Source of the DNA: Microbacterium paraoxydans
GTDB taxonomy: Bacteria > Actinomycetota > Actinomycetes > Actinomycetales > Microbacteriaceae
DNA: 40,308 bases
Direction: 5' to 3'
Assembly (NCBI RefSeq): GCF_020524545.1
Contig: NZ_JAIVLG010000010.1
Span: 1 to 40,308 of the forward strand
This document shows, piece after piece, positions 32,601 through 40,238 of this stretch. The position numbers were made by a program, and so were the translations under genes. Position 1 is the stretch's first letter; every line of letters begins with the position of its first letter. The notes under the pieces were generated by a model. It did no database searches, had not been told where the DNA came from, and worked only from the letters and a program-made list of their open reading frames with translations.

Positions 32601-33263
32601 GTGACCGCTCAGTCCCGCGCGCAGCCGTTCCGCACCGAACGCTTCAAGGCGTTCGTCGATGCCGTGGTGGCGATCGCGATGACGTTGCTCATCCTGCCGT
32701 TGTTGGAGTCCGTCTCCGACGCGGCCTCCGGGAGACTGACGACCGCGGAGTTCTTCGCCGAGCACTCTGCCCAGCTGGTGAGCTTCGCTTTGAGCTTCGT
32801 CCTCATCGCGACGTTCTGGATGGGGCACCACAGTCAGTATCGCGATGTGCAGCTGATCACGACACCGCTCCTGTGGATCAACGTCGCCTGGATGGCGACG
32901 ATCGTCTGGCTTCCCGTGCCGACCGCGATGCTCGGTCAGCTGGACGCGGACGCGCTCCAGGCCGTCGTCTATATCGGGACCTTGATCCTGACGCAGGTCA
33001 CGACGTTGGCGGGGTGGATGTATCTGCGTCGCCACCCCGACCTCACGACGGCGCCGGCGGTGGTGCTGCGGGCAGGAGTCGCGGGAGACCTGGCCGCGAT
33101 CATCCTGTTCGCCGTCGCCCTGGTGATCGCCGCGCTCACTGTGCCCAACGGCTATTTCGCCTTGCTCCTGCTGCTGTTGACCGGCCCGCTCTCGCGTCTG
33201 CTCGGGCGCATCGCGCGCCGTCGTGGGCGGGCGTCGCAGGCCGAAGAGCCGCGGGTAGGCTAG
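32601..33263 (+). CDS. TMEM175-like (DUF1211) integral membrane protein
   Basis: This 220-residue protein has about five to six membrane helices. The first contains RFKAFVDAVVAIAMTLLILPLLE, the bacterial form of the TMEM175 motif (usually R-x-x-x-F-S-D; here the Ser is Val). Bacterial members are proposed potassium-leak channels. A second family-like element is FWMGHHSQYR. The C-terminus is Arg-rich and cytoplasmic. The GTG start is set by the -10 box. It lies upstream of ppa in the same direction but with a 40-nt gap and a separate ribosome site. Confidence 0.85.
   Translation: MTAQSRAQPFRTERFKAFVDAVVAIAMTLLILPLLESVSDAASGRLTTAEFFAEHSAQLVSFALSFVLIATFWMGHHSQYRDVQLITTPLLWINVAWMATIVWLPVPTAMLGQLDADALQAVVYIGTLILTQVTTLAGWMYLRRHPDLTTAPAVVLRAGVAGDLAAIILFAVALVIAALTVPNGYFALLLLLLTGPLSRLLGRIARRRGRASQAEEPRVG
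33256..33261 (+). promoter_or_regulatory. -10 box TAGGCT upstream of ppa
   Basis: TAGGCT (TANNNT) overlaps the last codons of the TMEM175-like gene and would give ppa a leader of about 36 nt with a GAGGAG site. A -35 is not evident. Confidence 0.35.
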
Positions 33264-33303
33264 TCCGCGGTATCCAACCGAACTTTTCCTGAGGAGTACA
33301 CGC

Positions 33304-33795
33304 ATGGGCGCACACGACGCCGTCATCGAGATCCCGCGCGGCAGCCGCGTGAAGTACGAGGTCGACCACGAGACCGGACGAGTGCACCTCGACCGCGTGC
33401 TCTACACCACCTTCGGCTACCCGGCCGACTACGGCTACTTCGACAACACGCTCGGTGAGGACGGGGACCCGCTCGACGTGCTCGTGCTGCTGGACCACGC
33501 GATCTACCCGGGCGTCGTCGTCGAGGTCCGTCCCGTCGCGGTGCTCAAGATGAGCGACGAGGCCGGCGGAGACGACAAGCTGGTCGCCGTGCTCTCGAAG
33601 GATCCTCGCTGGGCGCACATCCAGGACATCGACGACATCGCCGAGTACACGAAGAAGGAGATCGCGCACTTCTTCGAGCACTACAAGGACCTCGAGCCCA
33701 ACAAGTGGGTCAAGGTCGACGAGTGGGGGAACGCCGCCGAAGCGCAGCGCATCCTCGACGAGGCGATCGTGCGTTTCGGCGAGCAGGGTCACTGA
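33304..33795 (+). CDS. ppa: inorganic pyrophosphatase
   Basis: This 163-residue soluble family I enzyme hydrolyses pyrophosphate released by biosynthesis. The metal-binding signature D-G-D-P-L-D is at 53-58 within GEDGDPLDVLVLL. An early RGSRVKYEVDHETG and YPADYGYFDNTL are further family motifs, and KDPRW is present in the second half. GAGGAG lies 8 nt upstream of the ATG. A strong bidirectional hairpin ends the gene before the convergent M23 peptidase. Confidence 0.97.
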   Translation: MGAHDAVIEIPRGSRVKYEVDHETGRVHLDRVLYTTFGYPADYGYFDNTLGEDGDPLDVLVLLDHAIYPGVVVEVRPVAVLKMSDEAGGDDKLVAVLSKDPRWAHIQDIDDIAEYTKKEIAHFFEHYKDLEPNKWVKVDEWGNAAEAQRILDEAIVRFGEQGH

Positions 33796-33812
33796 TCCCC
33801 GCGCATACGACG

Positions 33813-33851
33813 AGAAGACCCCCGGTTCCGCACTGCGGCCGGGGGTCTTCT
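33813..33851. terminator. bidirectional terminator between ppa and the M23 peptidase
   Basis: AGAAGACCCCCGG (33813-33825) and its exact complement (33839-33851) form a 13-bp stem. The loop contains CCGC-ACT-GCGG, which can extend it. TCTTCT at the 3' side gives a weak U-rich tail in both directions. Confidence 0.75.
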
Positions 33852-33871
33852 GGTCTGAGACGAAGCGGTGA

Positions 33872-35233
33872 TCAGGCGGAGACGCCGTGCCGGGCGAGGA
33901 ACTGCACCGGGTTGATGGCGCTGCCGCGGTCGTAGACCTCGAAGTGCAGGTGGCAGCCGAACGAGCGCCCGGTGTTGCCCGCATAGGCGATGACCTGACC
34001 GGAGCGCACCCACTGGCCCGATCGCACGAGGATGCCTCCGTCGCGGATGTGCGCGTAGCCGGTGCCGATGCCCCCGCCGTGCTGGATGCGGATGTAGTTG
34101 CCGTAGCCGCCGTTGTAGCCCGCATAGTCGACCGTGCCGGACTGCGCGGCGTAGATCGCCGCGCCGCAACCGTTCGCGAAGTCCGTGCCGTAGTGGAAGC
34201 TCGAGGAGCAGCCCTGCGGACCGCACTGCTGCGAACGGGGCCCGTAGCCTGAGCTCTTGCCGCCGCCGTGAGGACGGCACCAGCCACCACTGCCCTGGGA
34301 GCCACCGCCCCCGCCACCGCCGTTGCCGGCCGCCGCGGCCGCGGCCTCTGCGGCCTCGCGTTCCTTGCGCTTCTTCTCCTCGGCAGCGACACCGGCCTTG
34401 TAGCCCTCGACCGTCTTGGTCGTCGCGTCCTTGAGCGCGGCGAGCTGCGCCTGCATCGTGGCGAGGTTCGCGGACTGCTCGTCGAGCGCGGCCTGAGCGG
34501 CATCGGCAGCCTGCTGAGCGACGACCATCTTCTCTTCCGCGATCTTCTGCAGGCGGTCGCGCTCGTCGCGGGCGACCACAGCCTGATCGCTCATCGACTG
34601 CGCGGAGTTCCGGGCGGCGACCGCGTCGTCGTACACCGACTGGTTGTACTCGAACAGCTTGTCCATGGTGCCCAGTCGCGCGAGCAACTGGTCGGCGTTG
34701 TCGGCGGAGCCGGTGAAGAGCAGCTCGAGAGAGGTGTCGTCACCACCGTTGCGGTACAGCTGCGCGGCGACCTGGCCCGCCTTCTTCGCGGATGCGTCGG
34801 CCTTCGCGGATTGCTCGTCGGCCTTCGCCTGCAGCGAATCGGCCTCGGTGGAAGCCGCGAAGAACTTCTGCTGCGCCTCGTAGAACTCATCCGCGGCGAC
34901 CTTCGCAGCCGCCTGGGTCTCGGCGACCTTCTGGGTCAGGGACTGGATGAGGCCCTCGATGCGGGTGACCTCGGCGGCCTTGGCGGCCTCGCTCTTCTTG
35001 GCCCGCTGCACGTCGTCCCAGCTCGGGTAGGTCGCGGCGTAGGCGGCGGAGACTCCCTGGGAGATGCCGAAGGCGCTGAGCGCGACGACGCTGAGCACGC
35101 CGAGGCCGAGAGCGCCTCGGCGGCTGAGGCCGTCTTTGCCGAATGCTCGGCGTTCTGCAGGACTGGGCGCGCAGCCGCAATCATCTGAAGCCGCGGCAAC
35201 CGCAGCATCCAGACTGGTCTGGTCGTCGTTCAC
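33872..35233 (-). CDS. M23 family (LytM-type) peptidase with coiled-coil domain
   Basis: This 453-residue envelope protein begins with a Cys-containing acidic stretch and then a Tat-like signal (SRRGALGLGVLSVVALSAFG, about 37-56). A long Ala/Glu/Gln-rich coiled coil follows (about 75-300), then a Gly-run linker and the LytM domain with HYGTDF and HLHFEV zinc-binding motifs. Active LytM enzymes cut peptidoglycan cross-bridges. The coiled-coil plus M23 layout resembles EnvC/NlpD-like and actinobacterial divisome hydrolases. The Cys-rich region just before the peptidase (WCRPHGG, QQCGPQGCSSSFH) is unusual. The GTG has AAGG upstream. The gene is convergent with ppa and divergent from the tRNA cluster. 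Confidence 0.9.
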   Translation of the reverse strand: MNDDQTSLDAAVAAASDDCGCAPSPAERRAFGKDGLSRRGALGLGVLSVVALSAFGISQGVSAAYAATYPSWDDVQRAKKSEAAKAAEVTRIEGLIQSLTQKVAETQAAAKVAADEFYEAQQKFFAASTEADSLQAKADEQSAKADASAKKAGQVAAQLYRNGGDDTSLELLFTGSADNADQLLARLGTMDKLFEYNQSVYDDAVAARNSAQSMSDQAVVARDERDRLQKIAEEKMVVAQQAADAAQAALDEQSANLATMQAQLAALKDATTKTVEGYKAGVAAEEKKRKEREAAEAAAAAAGNGGGGGGGSQGSGGWCRPHGGGKSSGYGPRSQQCGPQGCSSSFHYGTDFANGCGAAIYAAQSGTVDYAGYNGGYGNYIRIQHGGGIGTGYAHIRDGGILVRSGQWVRSGQVIAYAGNTGRSFGCHLHFEVYDRGSAINPVQFLARHGVSA

Positions 35234-35444
35234 GCGGCCCCTTCCGCCGGTTTCACAAATGCCACACTAACAACAACTTTCACATCCGCACCAGAGTCGA
35301 TCCGACGACTGTGATCGCACGTCTGACCGTCCCATCGTCCTCCTGAAACACGCCCGGGGGTAGACGCCTCGCCCTCGATTCGCGATTTGCCCGGATCATC
35401 CCTTATGCTTGAGCGTCGGCAAGGAAGTCCTCCGGGACTGACTC

Positions 35445-35517
35445 GGCCCCATCGTTTAGCGGCCTAGGACGCCGCCCTTTCACGGCGGTAGCACGGGTTC
35501 GAATCCCGTTGGGGTCA
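35445..35517 (+). tRNA. tRNA-Glu (anticodon UUC)
   Basis: This 73-nt tRNA has acceptor GGCCCCA/TGGGGTC (one G-T pair), anticodon stem CCGCC/GGCGG around CTTTCAC (anticodon TTC), and T-arm ACGGG-TTCGAAT-CCCGT. The discriminator is A. It is the first of three tRNAs in one direction. A TATGCT box at 35404-35409 is a candidate -10. Confidence 0.95.
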
Positions 35518-35546
35518 CTCCTTCCGATACAATTGAAAACAAGTAT

Positions 35547-35620
35547 GGCCCTGTAGCGCAGTTGGTTAGCGTGCCGCCCTGTCACGGCGGAGGTCGCGGG
35601 TTCAAGTCCCGTCAGGGTCG
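35547..35620 (+). tRNA. tRNA-Asp (anticodon GUC)
   Basis: This 74-nt tRNA has acceptor GGCCCTG/CAGGGTC, anticodon stem CCGCC/GGCGG around CTGTCAC (anticodon GTC) and a normal TTC-containing T-loop (TTCAAGT). The discriminator is G. It lies 29 nt after tRNA-Glu and is probably co-transcribed with it. Confidence 0.95.
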
Positions 35621-35689
35621 CTCCGTGCGATGAGCTCTTTCTTCGGAGAGGGCTCTTCGTCTAGGACGCGACAGGTTCGCCGGTCGCGC

Positions 35690-35762
35690 GGCTCTGTAGC
35701 TCAGTTGGTAGAGCGTTCGACTGAAAATCGAAAGGTCACCGGATCGATGCCGGTCGGAGCCA
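35690..35762 (+). tRNA. tRNA-Phe (anticodon GAA)
   Basis: This 73-nt tRNA has acceptor GGCTCTG/CGGAGCC, D-arm GCTC/GAGC, anticodon stem TTCGA/TCGAA around CTGAAAA (anticodon GAA) and T-stem ACCGG/CCGGT. The T-loop reads ATCGATG, so position 54 is A instead of the near-universal T. The discriminator is A. It is the last gene of the cluster. Confidence 0.93.
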
Positions 35763-35765
35763 CAC

Positions 35766-35786
35766 GAGTGATCGTTACAATCACTC
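35766..35786 (+). other. 7-bp hairpin directly after tRNA-Phe
   Basis: GAGTGAT (35766-35772) and ATCACTC (35780-35786) pair over a 7-nt loop. It starts 3 nt behind the tRNA and may be a processing structure or the first of two terminator hairpins. Confidence 0.5.
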
Positions 35787-35790
35787 CAGA

Positions 35791-35824
35791 AACCCTCGCC
35801 TAGCTTCTACATGGCGGGGGTTTT
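35791..35824 (+). terminator. Rho-independent terminator of the tRNA cluster
   Basis: AACCCTCGCC (35791-35800) pairs with GGCGGGGGTT (35813-35822) with one G-U pair. TTTT runs into TTTTGCTTTG after it. It faces the convergent gene ending at 35838. Confidence 0.75.
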
Positions 35825-35837
35825 GCTTTGCCCTGGG

Positions 35838-36683
35838 TCACAGGGCGTCCAGAGCGTTCCGCGCGAGTTTCGCTGCCCCTGCTGCCGCCTCCACCCGCTC
35901 TGCGGCGGCCGAGCGACGCTCCTGCATCGCCGGCAGGTCTCGTTCGACGTGGCTCACCGCCGCGCGGATCCGGTCGAGTTCCGCCTCGAGCTCTTCCGCT
36001 CTCCCGGCGAGCTCGGCCGCGCGATCACGGAGCGTCTGCAATTCCGCGTCCCGCTTCGCAAGTTCCCGCTCCGCAGCAGCCCGCTCCTTCTCGGTCTCGG
36101 CAACGCGACGTTCGGCTTCTCTCCGCGCCCGCCGCTCCTGCAACTCGTCCGGCGGTCGCTGCGGAGCGGGTTCCCGCACGTCGACCTCGCCGGCCACCGC
36201 GTCGCGGATGTCTGCGGCCGACGCCGCGGGGTCGAGCGCTCGAATCAGCCGCCCGGAGGCCACCGCAGCCGCAGCCAGGGGGTCGAAGAAGGCCGCCGAG
36301 ATGCTGTGCTCGACGGCTTCCCGCGTCGCGGGGGTGATGCGTTCGCCGCGGGAACCGGCCAGCTCGGCCGCCATCTCCGCGAGACGCCGCGTGAGCACGC
36401 GGCGCTCTCTGCCGAGCTTGGCCAGCGCGGGCGCATCCAGGTCGTCCTGTGCCTCGCGCAGTTCGGCTGCCAGTCGCAGCGCTTCCCCGAGCTGTCCCGC
36501 TCGCTCGTGCGCGAAGACGTTCACGACCCAGGCGGCGATCGAGGGCTTGCGCAGCGCGAGGATGCGGGACGTGAGCTCCGCGTCGTCGACCTCGGCGGCA
36601 CGGTCCTTTCGGGACGTCACGAAAGCCTCCGGTGGACCCATGTACAGCGCGGCCGCGATCTCCTCGAAGACGGGGTCGGCCAT
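35838..36683 (-). CDS. conserved coiled-coil protein of unknown function
   Basis: This 281-residue soluble protein has no membrane segment. Its N-terminal half contains AALYMGPPEAFVTSRKDRAAE, LALRKPSIAAWVVNVF and LREAQDDLDAPALAKLGRERR. It resembles a conserved actinobacterial family that I cannot name. From about residue 180 to 270 it is a coiled coil (ERRARREAERRVAETEKERAAAERELAK and following) rich in Arg, Glu and Ala. No catalytic motif is seen. The ATG at 36683 is preferred because TATCGT ends exactly 6 nt upstream. It is 53 nt downstream of the M23/FG-GAP gene on the same strand and convergent with the tRNA cluster. Confidence 0.75.
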   Translation of the reverse strand: MADPVFEEIAAALYMGPPEAFVTSRKDRAAEVDDAELTSRILALRKPSIAAWVVNVFAHERAGQLGEALRLAAELREAQDDLDAPALAKLGRERRVLTRRLAEMAAELAGSRGERITPATREAVEHSISAAFFDPLAAAAVASGRLIRALDPAASAADIRDAVAGEVDVREPAPQRPPDELQERRARREAERRVAETEKERAAAERELAKRDAELQTLRDRAAELAGRAEELEAELDRIRAAVSHVERDLPAMQERRSAAAERVEAAAGAAKLARNALDAL

Positions 36684-36689
36684 GCGCCC

Positions 36690-36695
36690 ACGATA
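36690..36695 (-). promoter_or_regulatory. -10 box TATCGT, leaderless start of the coiled-coil gene
   Basis: TATCGT ends exactly 6 nt before ATG 36683, in the short space after the M23/FG-GAP gene. Confidence 0.45.
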
Positions 36696-36736
36696 CGCCG
36701 CTCTGCTTTTCGGCGAGGAACCTCGACTCGACGCCG

Positions 36737-38062
36737 CTACTCGATCGCCAGCTGGTCGGCCCAGTCCGCACTGATCAGCGACCTCGTGCCCACCTTCCCG
36801 TTGCCGAGACCCGGGTAGAGGTAGAGCTGACCGGCGGCGGTGCGTGCGACCAGATCGGCGAGACCGTCGCCGTTGTAGTCGACGCCTCCGGTCAGGGCGG
36901 TGAACTCCACCCACCCCGAACCGACCTCGCGTCGCGTGCCGAACGTCCCGGGAAGACCCGGATAGAAATAGAGCGTTCCGAGACCGTCGACCGCCATCAG
37001 ATCGCCGCGCCCATCGTTGTCGAAGTCGCCACCGACGAGGAAGTGGAACGACTCCCATCCGCCACCGAGCGTGATGTTCGGGGACCCGAACCTTCCGGAT
37101 CCGTCACCGCGATAGATGGTAAGGGTGCCGGATGAGTTGACACCCAGGACGTCCTGTTGCCCGTCGCCCGTGTAGTCGGCTCCGGAGACCACATGATGCA
37201 TGCCGTACCACCCGTTGCCGACCTGTACGGCTGAAGTGAATCTGCCTGCGCCGTTACCCGCATAGAACTCGAGTGCACTGTCGGAGCGTGCCACGAGGAT
37301 GTCGGCCTTGCCGTCGTTGTTGAAGTCACCGTGGGTGAGATGCCTACGGGTGTCACCCCACCCCGCAGATATGGTCGTGCCCGCGGCGAAACGCCCCGCA
37401 CCCGTGCCCGGCCGGAGACGGAGGTCACCGTTTCCGGCGATCTCCAGCAGGTCGGCGTTCTGGTCGCCGGTGTAGTCGGCCGAGACGACACCGGGAGCCT
37501 GTCCGTCCCCCAAGCCGGGGAAGTATAGGGGAAGCGAGGCACCGCGCACGACGTTCGAGAGGCAGACGAACCCGTTGTTGACCGCGGTGTACACCGCACC
37601 TCTGAGCCGCACCTCGAAGTGCAGATGGTACGCCGGGGAGTTGCCCGTGTTGCCGACGACGCCGATCTGCTGGCCGCGGACCACCCTGGTGCCAGGGGCA
37701 TACATCCCCGACGACGCCATGTGCGCGTACCTCGTGACGTAGCCGCCGGCGTGCTCGACGTCGGTGTAGTTGCCGTAGCCGCTGTTCGCCGTGCGCGACT
37801 TGATGACACCGTCGTAGGCCGCGACGATCGGCGTGCCGCCTGCTCCGGAGATGTCGATGCCGTCGTGTGCGCGATAGTTACCCCGACAGCCGTCGCCGAC
37901 CTTCGACTGGATGTTGCCCGAGGCTGGATAGACCATTTGGGGAGCGCTGGCCGCGGTCGCGGTCATGCCCGCCGACAACGGAGGTGCCGATACACCGACC
38001 ACGAGGGCGAGCACGGTCGCGATCCCGATGCGACCGAGACGCACGCGGGATGGTCGCTTCAT
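36737..38062 (-). CDS. secreted M23 peptidase fused to five FG-GAP/VCBS-like repeats
   Basis: This 441-residue exported protein has a signal peptide to about residue 40 (ends near TAASA). The LytM domain (about 45-160) carries HDGID at 66-70, RYAH near 111-114 and HLHFEV at 146-151, so all zinc and catalytic His/Asp residues appear present. From about 185 to the end it has five FG-GAP-like calcium-loop repeats: DYTGDQNAD (196), DFNNDGKAD (246), DYTGDGQQD (296), DFDNDGRGD (346) and DYNGDGLAD (395). They are spaced 50, 50, 50 and 49 residues apart. These should fold as a propeller-like binding module. The role is likely peptidoglycan cleavage with substrate or surface binding. The ribosome site is weak. 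Confidence 0.9.
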   Translation of the reverse strand: MKRPSRVRLGRIGIATVLALVVGVSAPPLSAGMTATAASAPQMVYPASGNIQSKVGDGCRGNYRAHDGIDISGAGGTPIVAAYDGVIKSRTANSGYGNYTDVEHAGGYVTRYAHMASSGMYAPGTRVVRGQQIGVVGNTGNSPAYHLHFEVRLRGAVYTAVNNGFVCLSNVVRGASLPLYFPGLGDGQAPGVVSADYTGDQNADLLEIAGNGDLRLRPGTGAGRFAAGTTISAGWGDTRRHLTHGDFNNDGKADILVARSDSALEFYAGNGAGRFTSAVQVGNGWYGMHHVVSGADYTGDGQQDVLGVNSSGTLTIYRGDGSGRFGSPNITLGGGWESFHFLVGGDFDNDGRGDLMAVDGLGTLYFYPGLPGTFGTRREVGSGWVEFTALTGGVDYNGDGLADLVARTAAGQLYLYPGLGNGKVGTRSLISADWADQLAIE

Positions 38063-38194
38063 CTCGAAGTTCTCTCTTGCTCGGCGGCCCCAGGGACATG
38101 ATGTCCTCCGCCGTCACCGTACCAGTGCGGGGGAAGTCTCCCGCGAGCGCCGCCGTGGAACCGATGGATCCGCAGCCGCGGGGCTCCGTCCTGG

Positions 38195-38464
38195 TCAGAC
38201 CAGGTCGTATTCTCCTCCGTACGATGTGTCGTCGCCGTCGTCGCGCCCATCCTCGTCGGCAGTCGAGGTCGAGATCATGACCTGTGTGGTCGAACTGATC
38301 AGGACACTCACCGACCGCTCCCCTGCGACGTCGAATTCGACGAATCCGCCGCCCGCGCGAACGGCCTCTTCGATCCTCCGTCTGAGGTCCGCGACTTCCT
38401 GCCCCTCTGCCAGGAAGTACTCCGTCTCGTTGAGCGCGATCCGCGCGCGCATGATCGTGTACAT
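38195..38464 (-). CDS. small acidic-tailed protein of unknown function
   Basis: This protein of 89 residues (96 if the upstream ATG at 38485 is used) has no signal peptide. It contains RARIALNETEYFLAEGQEVADLRRRIEEAVRAGGGFVEFDVAGERSVSVLIS, a mixed alpha/beta-looking fold. It ends with a Ser/Thr-rich then very acidic tail (TADEDGRDDGDDTSYGGEYDLV). The start at 38464 has GGAGG 4 nt upstream and is favoured; the earlier ATG has GGAAG too close. I do not recognise a family. It is 132 nt upstream of the M23/FG-GAP gene in the same direction and may share its regulation. Confidence 0.6.
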   Translation of the reverse strand: MYTIMRARIALNETEYFLAEGQEVADLRRRIEEAVRAGGGFVEFDVAGERSVSVLISSTTQVMISTSTADEDGRDDGDDTSYGGEYDLV

Positions 38465-38799
38465 CTCGCCTCCGGTCGTCGTCATCTTCTTCCGGTTCGC
38501 TGACGACGCTATGCGACTCGACTCTTCGGCGGAAAGGGGTTGCGCCGCGGGCCGAGAGGAGGCAGGGAGCCACCGACCGGTCCCCGGGCGAGGTCATACG
38601 CGCCCCCGCAGACCGGCAAATCCAGACTCACAACTTCCAGCCGTCGCAAGTAGGCTGGGAGGGGTGCCTCGCCGGTCCGGACCTTCGCCGGTCATCGCGG
38701 CGTGAGACCAGACGACCTCCTCCTTCGGTCGCACGGTCCCGTACTTCGGGATGGAGCCGCAGCCCCGCCGTGTGTCCACGCCAGAAAGGCAACAACCTC
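38465..38799. other. intergenic region upstream of the DivIVA-like gene
   Basis: No convincing gene is seen in these 335 bases. They hold the divergent control region: TAGCGT near 38509-38514 (minus) as a candidate -10 for the small protein, and TAGGCT at 38651-38656 (plus) as a candidate -10 for the DivIVA-like gene. The latter leaves a GC-rich leader of about 135 nt that could fold. No -35 or riboswitch signature is recognised. Confidence 0.45.
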
Positions 38800-40191
38800 A
38801 TGAGCGATTCCCCTGGAACCGCCGGCCGCGACGACGAGCGCTCGCCGGACTTCTTCGACCAGCTGATCGAGACCACGCCGCGCGACCAGCAGGGCGCATT
38901 CACAGTTGGCTTCCGCGGCTACGACAAGGGCGAGGTCGACGCTGCGCTCGCGGCCCTCCGCAACCAGCTGAAGCAGGCAGCCGCCGACGTCGCCGAGGCG
39001 CAGGCGCGCGAAGAGGATGCCGTCGAAGCCGTCCGCGAAGAGGAGCGCAAGGCCCGCGAAGCTCTGGAGAGCGAGTTGGCGGCCGCGAACGCCAAGGCCT
39101 CGGATGCCGAGCAGCAGGTCGCCACTCTCACCTCCGAGCTCGTCGACACTCCGCAGGCCGACGGCGAAGAGGCCCCGTCGCGTCAGCAGTTCGAGGCGAT
39201 CCTCCGTGTCGCCGAGGAGCAGGCGAACGTACTCATCCAGAACGCGGCGGTGCAGGCCGACCGCCTGATGACCTCTGCCCGTGAGGAAGTGACCGCGCAG
39301 CGCGCCGAGGCCGAGGCCGACGCCGAGCGGATCACCGCTCAGGCGGAACGCGACGCCGACCAGGTGCGGCTGAAGATGGACACCGAGTACACCGCGCACG
39401 AGGCTCGCATCGAGCGAGAAGCCGCGCACGCCGCGGAAAAGGTGAACCAGGCCGCGCAGGAGGCCACCGCGATCCGCACCGAGGCCGAGAAGGGCGCCGC
39501 AGCGCTCCGCTCCCTCGTGACCCGGGAGACGACCCAGCTGCGCGCCGACGCCGAGCGCGACGTCCGTGACATGAACGCTCGGGTGCTCGAGTTCGAGGAG
39601 ACCCTCACTCGCCGGCAGGACGACGCGCAGCAGGAGTTCCTCGTCCTGCACAACCAGGCCGTGGCACATGCCGAGCGCATCACCAACGACGCCAACGAGC
39701 AGGTCTCCGCATCGCTCGAACACGCTCAGCGCATCTCGGCACGGGCGGAGGACTACGAGCGCCTGACCCGTTCGCAGGCGCAGGCGATCGAAGCCGAGGC
39801 CCAGGTTCGTGCTCGGGAGACCCTCGAACGCGCTCGGGCGAAGGCGCAGAAGATCGTCGATTCCGTCACCGGCCACACGACGGCGGTGCTCCACGACGCG
39901 GAGGACCGCACGCGCCAGCTGCGGTGGCAGCAGCAGCAGCTTTCGAGCTTCATGGCCGAGGTGCGCGAGCTGATCCGTCCCGACGGCATCTTCTCCGATG
40001 ACGCGCTGTCGCCGGAGATCACGGGCGCGGAAGCGCCCGTCGAGCCGGCGACGGCGGAGGCCGTCGCTGACGAGACTCCGGAAGAGACCTTCCTCGGCGA
40101 TGAGGTCCTCGAAGACGAACTCGACGATGACCGCCCACTCGAGAAGATCACGATCGACGTGGTGGAGACGAAGAAGAAGTCCTCCAAGTAG
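38800..40191 (+). CDS. DivIVA-domain-like long coiled-coil protein
   Basis: This 463-residue cytoplasmic protein has the DivIVA-like motif FTVGFRGYDKGEVDAALAAL at about 34-53. Long coiled coils rich in Ala, Glu, Arg and Gln follow to about residue 390 (AEQQVATL, AQAERDADQVRLKMDTEYTAHEARI and similar). A highly acidic tail (EEDTFLG-like EETFLGDEVLEDELDDDRPLEK) ends in VETKKKSSK. It resembles actinobacterial scaffold or polar-growth proteins of the DivIVA/Wag31 group, but it is longer. The ATG has AGAAAGG 10 nt upstream. The leader is about 135 nt. The basic lysine end after an acidic run is notable. Confidence 0.82.
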   Translation: MSDSPGTAGRDDERSPDFFDQLIETTPRDQQGAFTVGFRGYDKGEVDAALAALRNQLKQAAADVAEAQAREEDAVEAVREEERKAREALESELAAANAKASDAEQQVATLTSELVDTPQADGEEAPSRQQFEAILRVAEEQANVLIQNAAVQADRLMTSAREEVTAQRAEAEADAERITAQAERDADQVRLKMDTEYTAHEARIEREAAHAAEKVNQAAQEATAIRTEAEKGAAALRSLVTRETTQLRADAERDVRDMNARVLEFEETLTRRQDDAQQEFLVLHNQAVAHAERITNDANEQVSASLEHAQRISARAEDYERLTRSQAQAIEAEAQVRARETLERARAKAQKIVDSVTGHTTAVLHDAEDRTRQLRWQQQQLSSFMAEVRELIRPDGIFSDDALSPEITGAEAPVEPATAEAVADETPEETFLGDEVLEDELDDDRPLEKITIDVVETKKKSSK

Positions 40192-40238
40192 TCACGCAGA
40201 CGCGAGAGGCGCGAGCAGGGGGTTCCTGGGTCAGTGTC

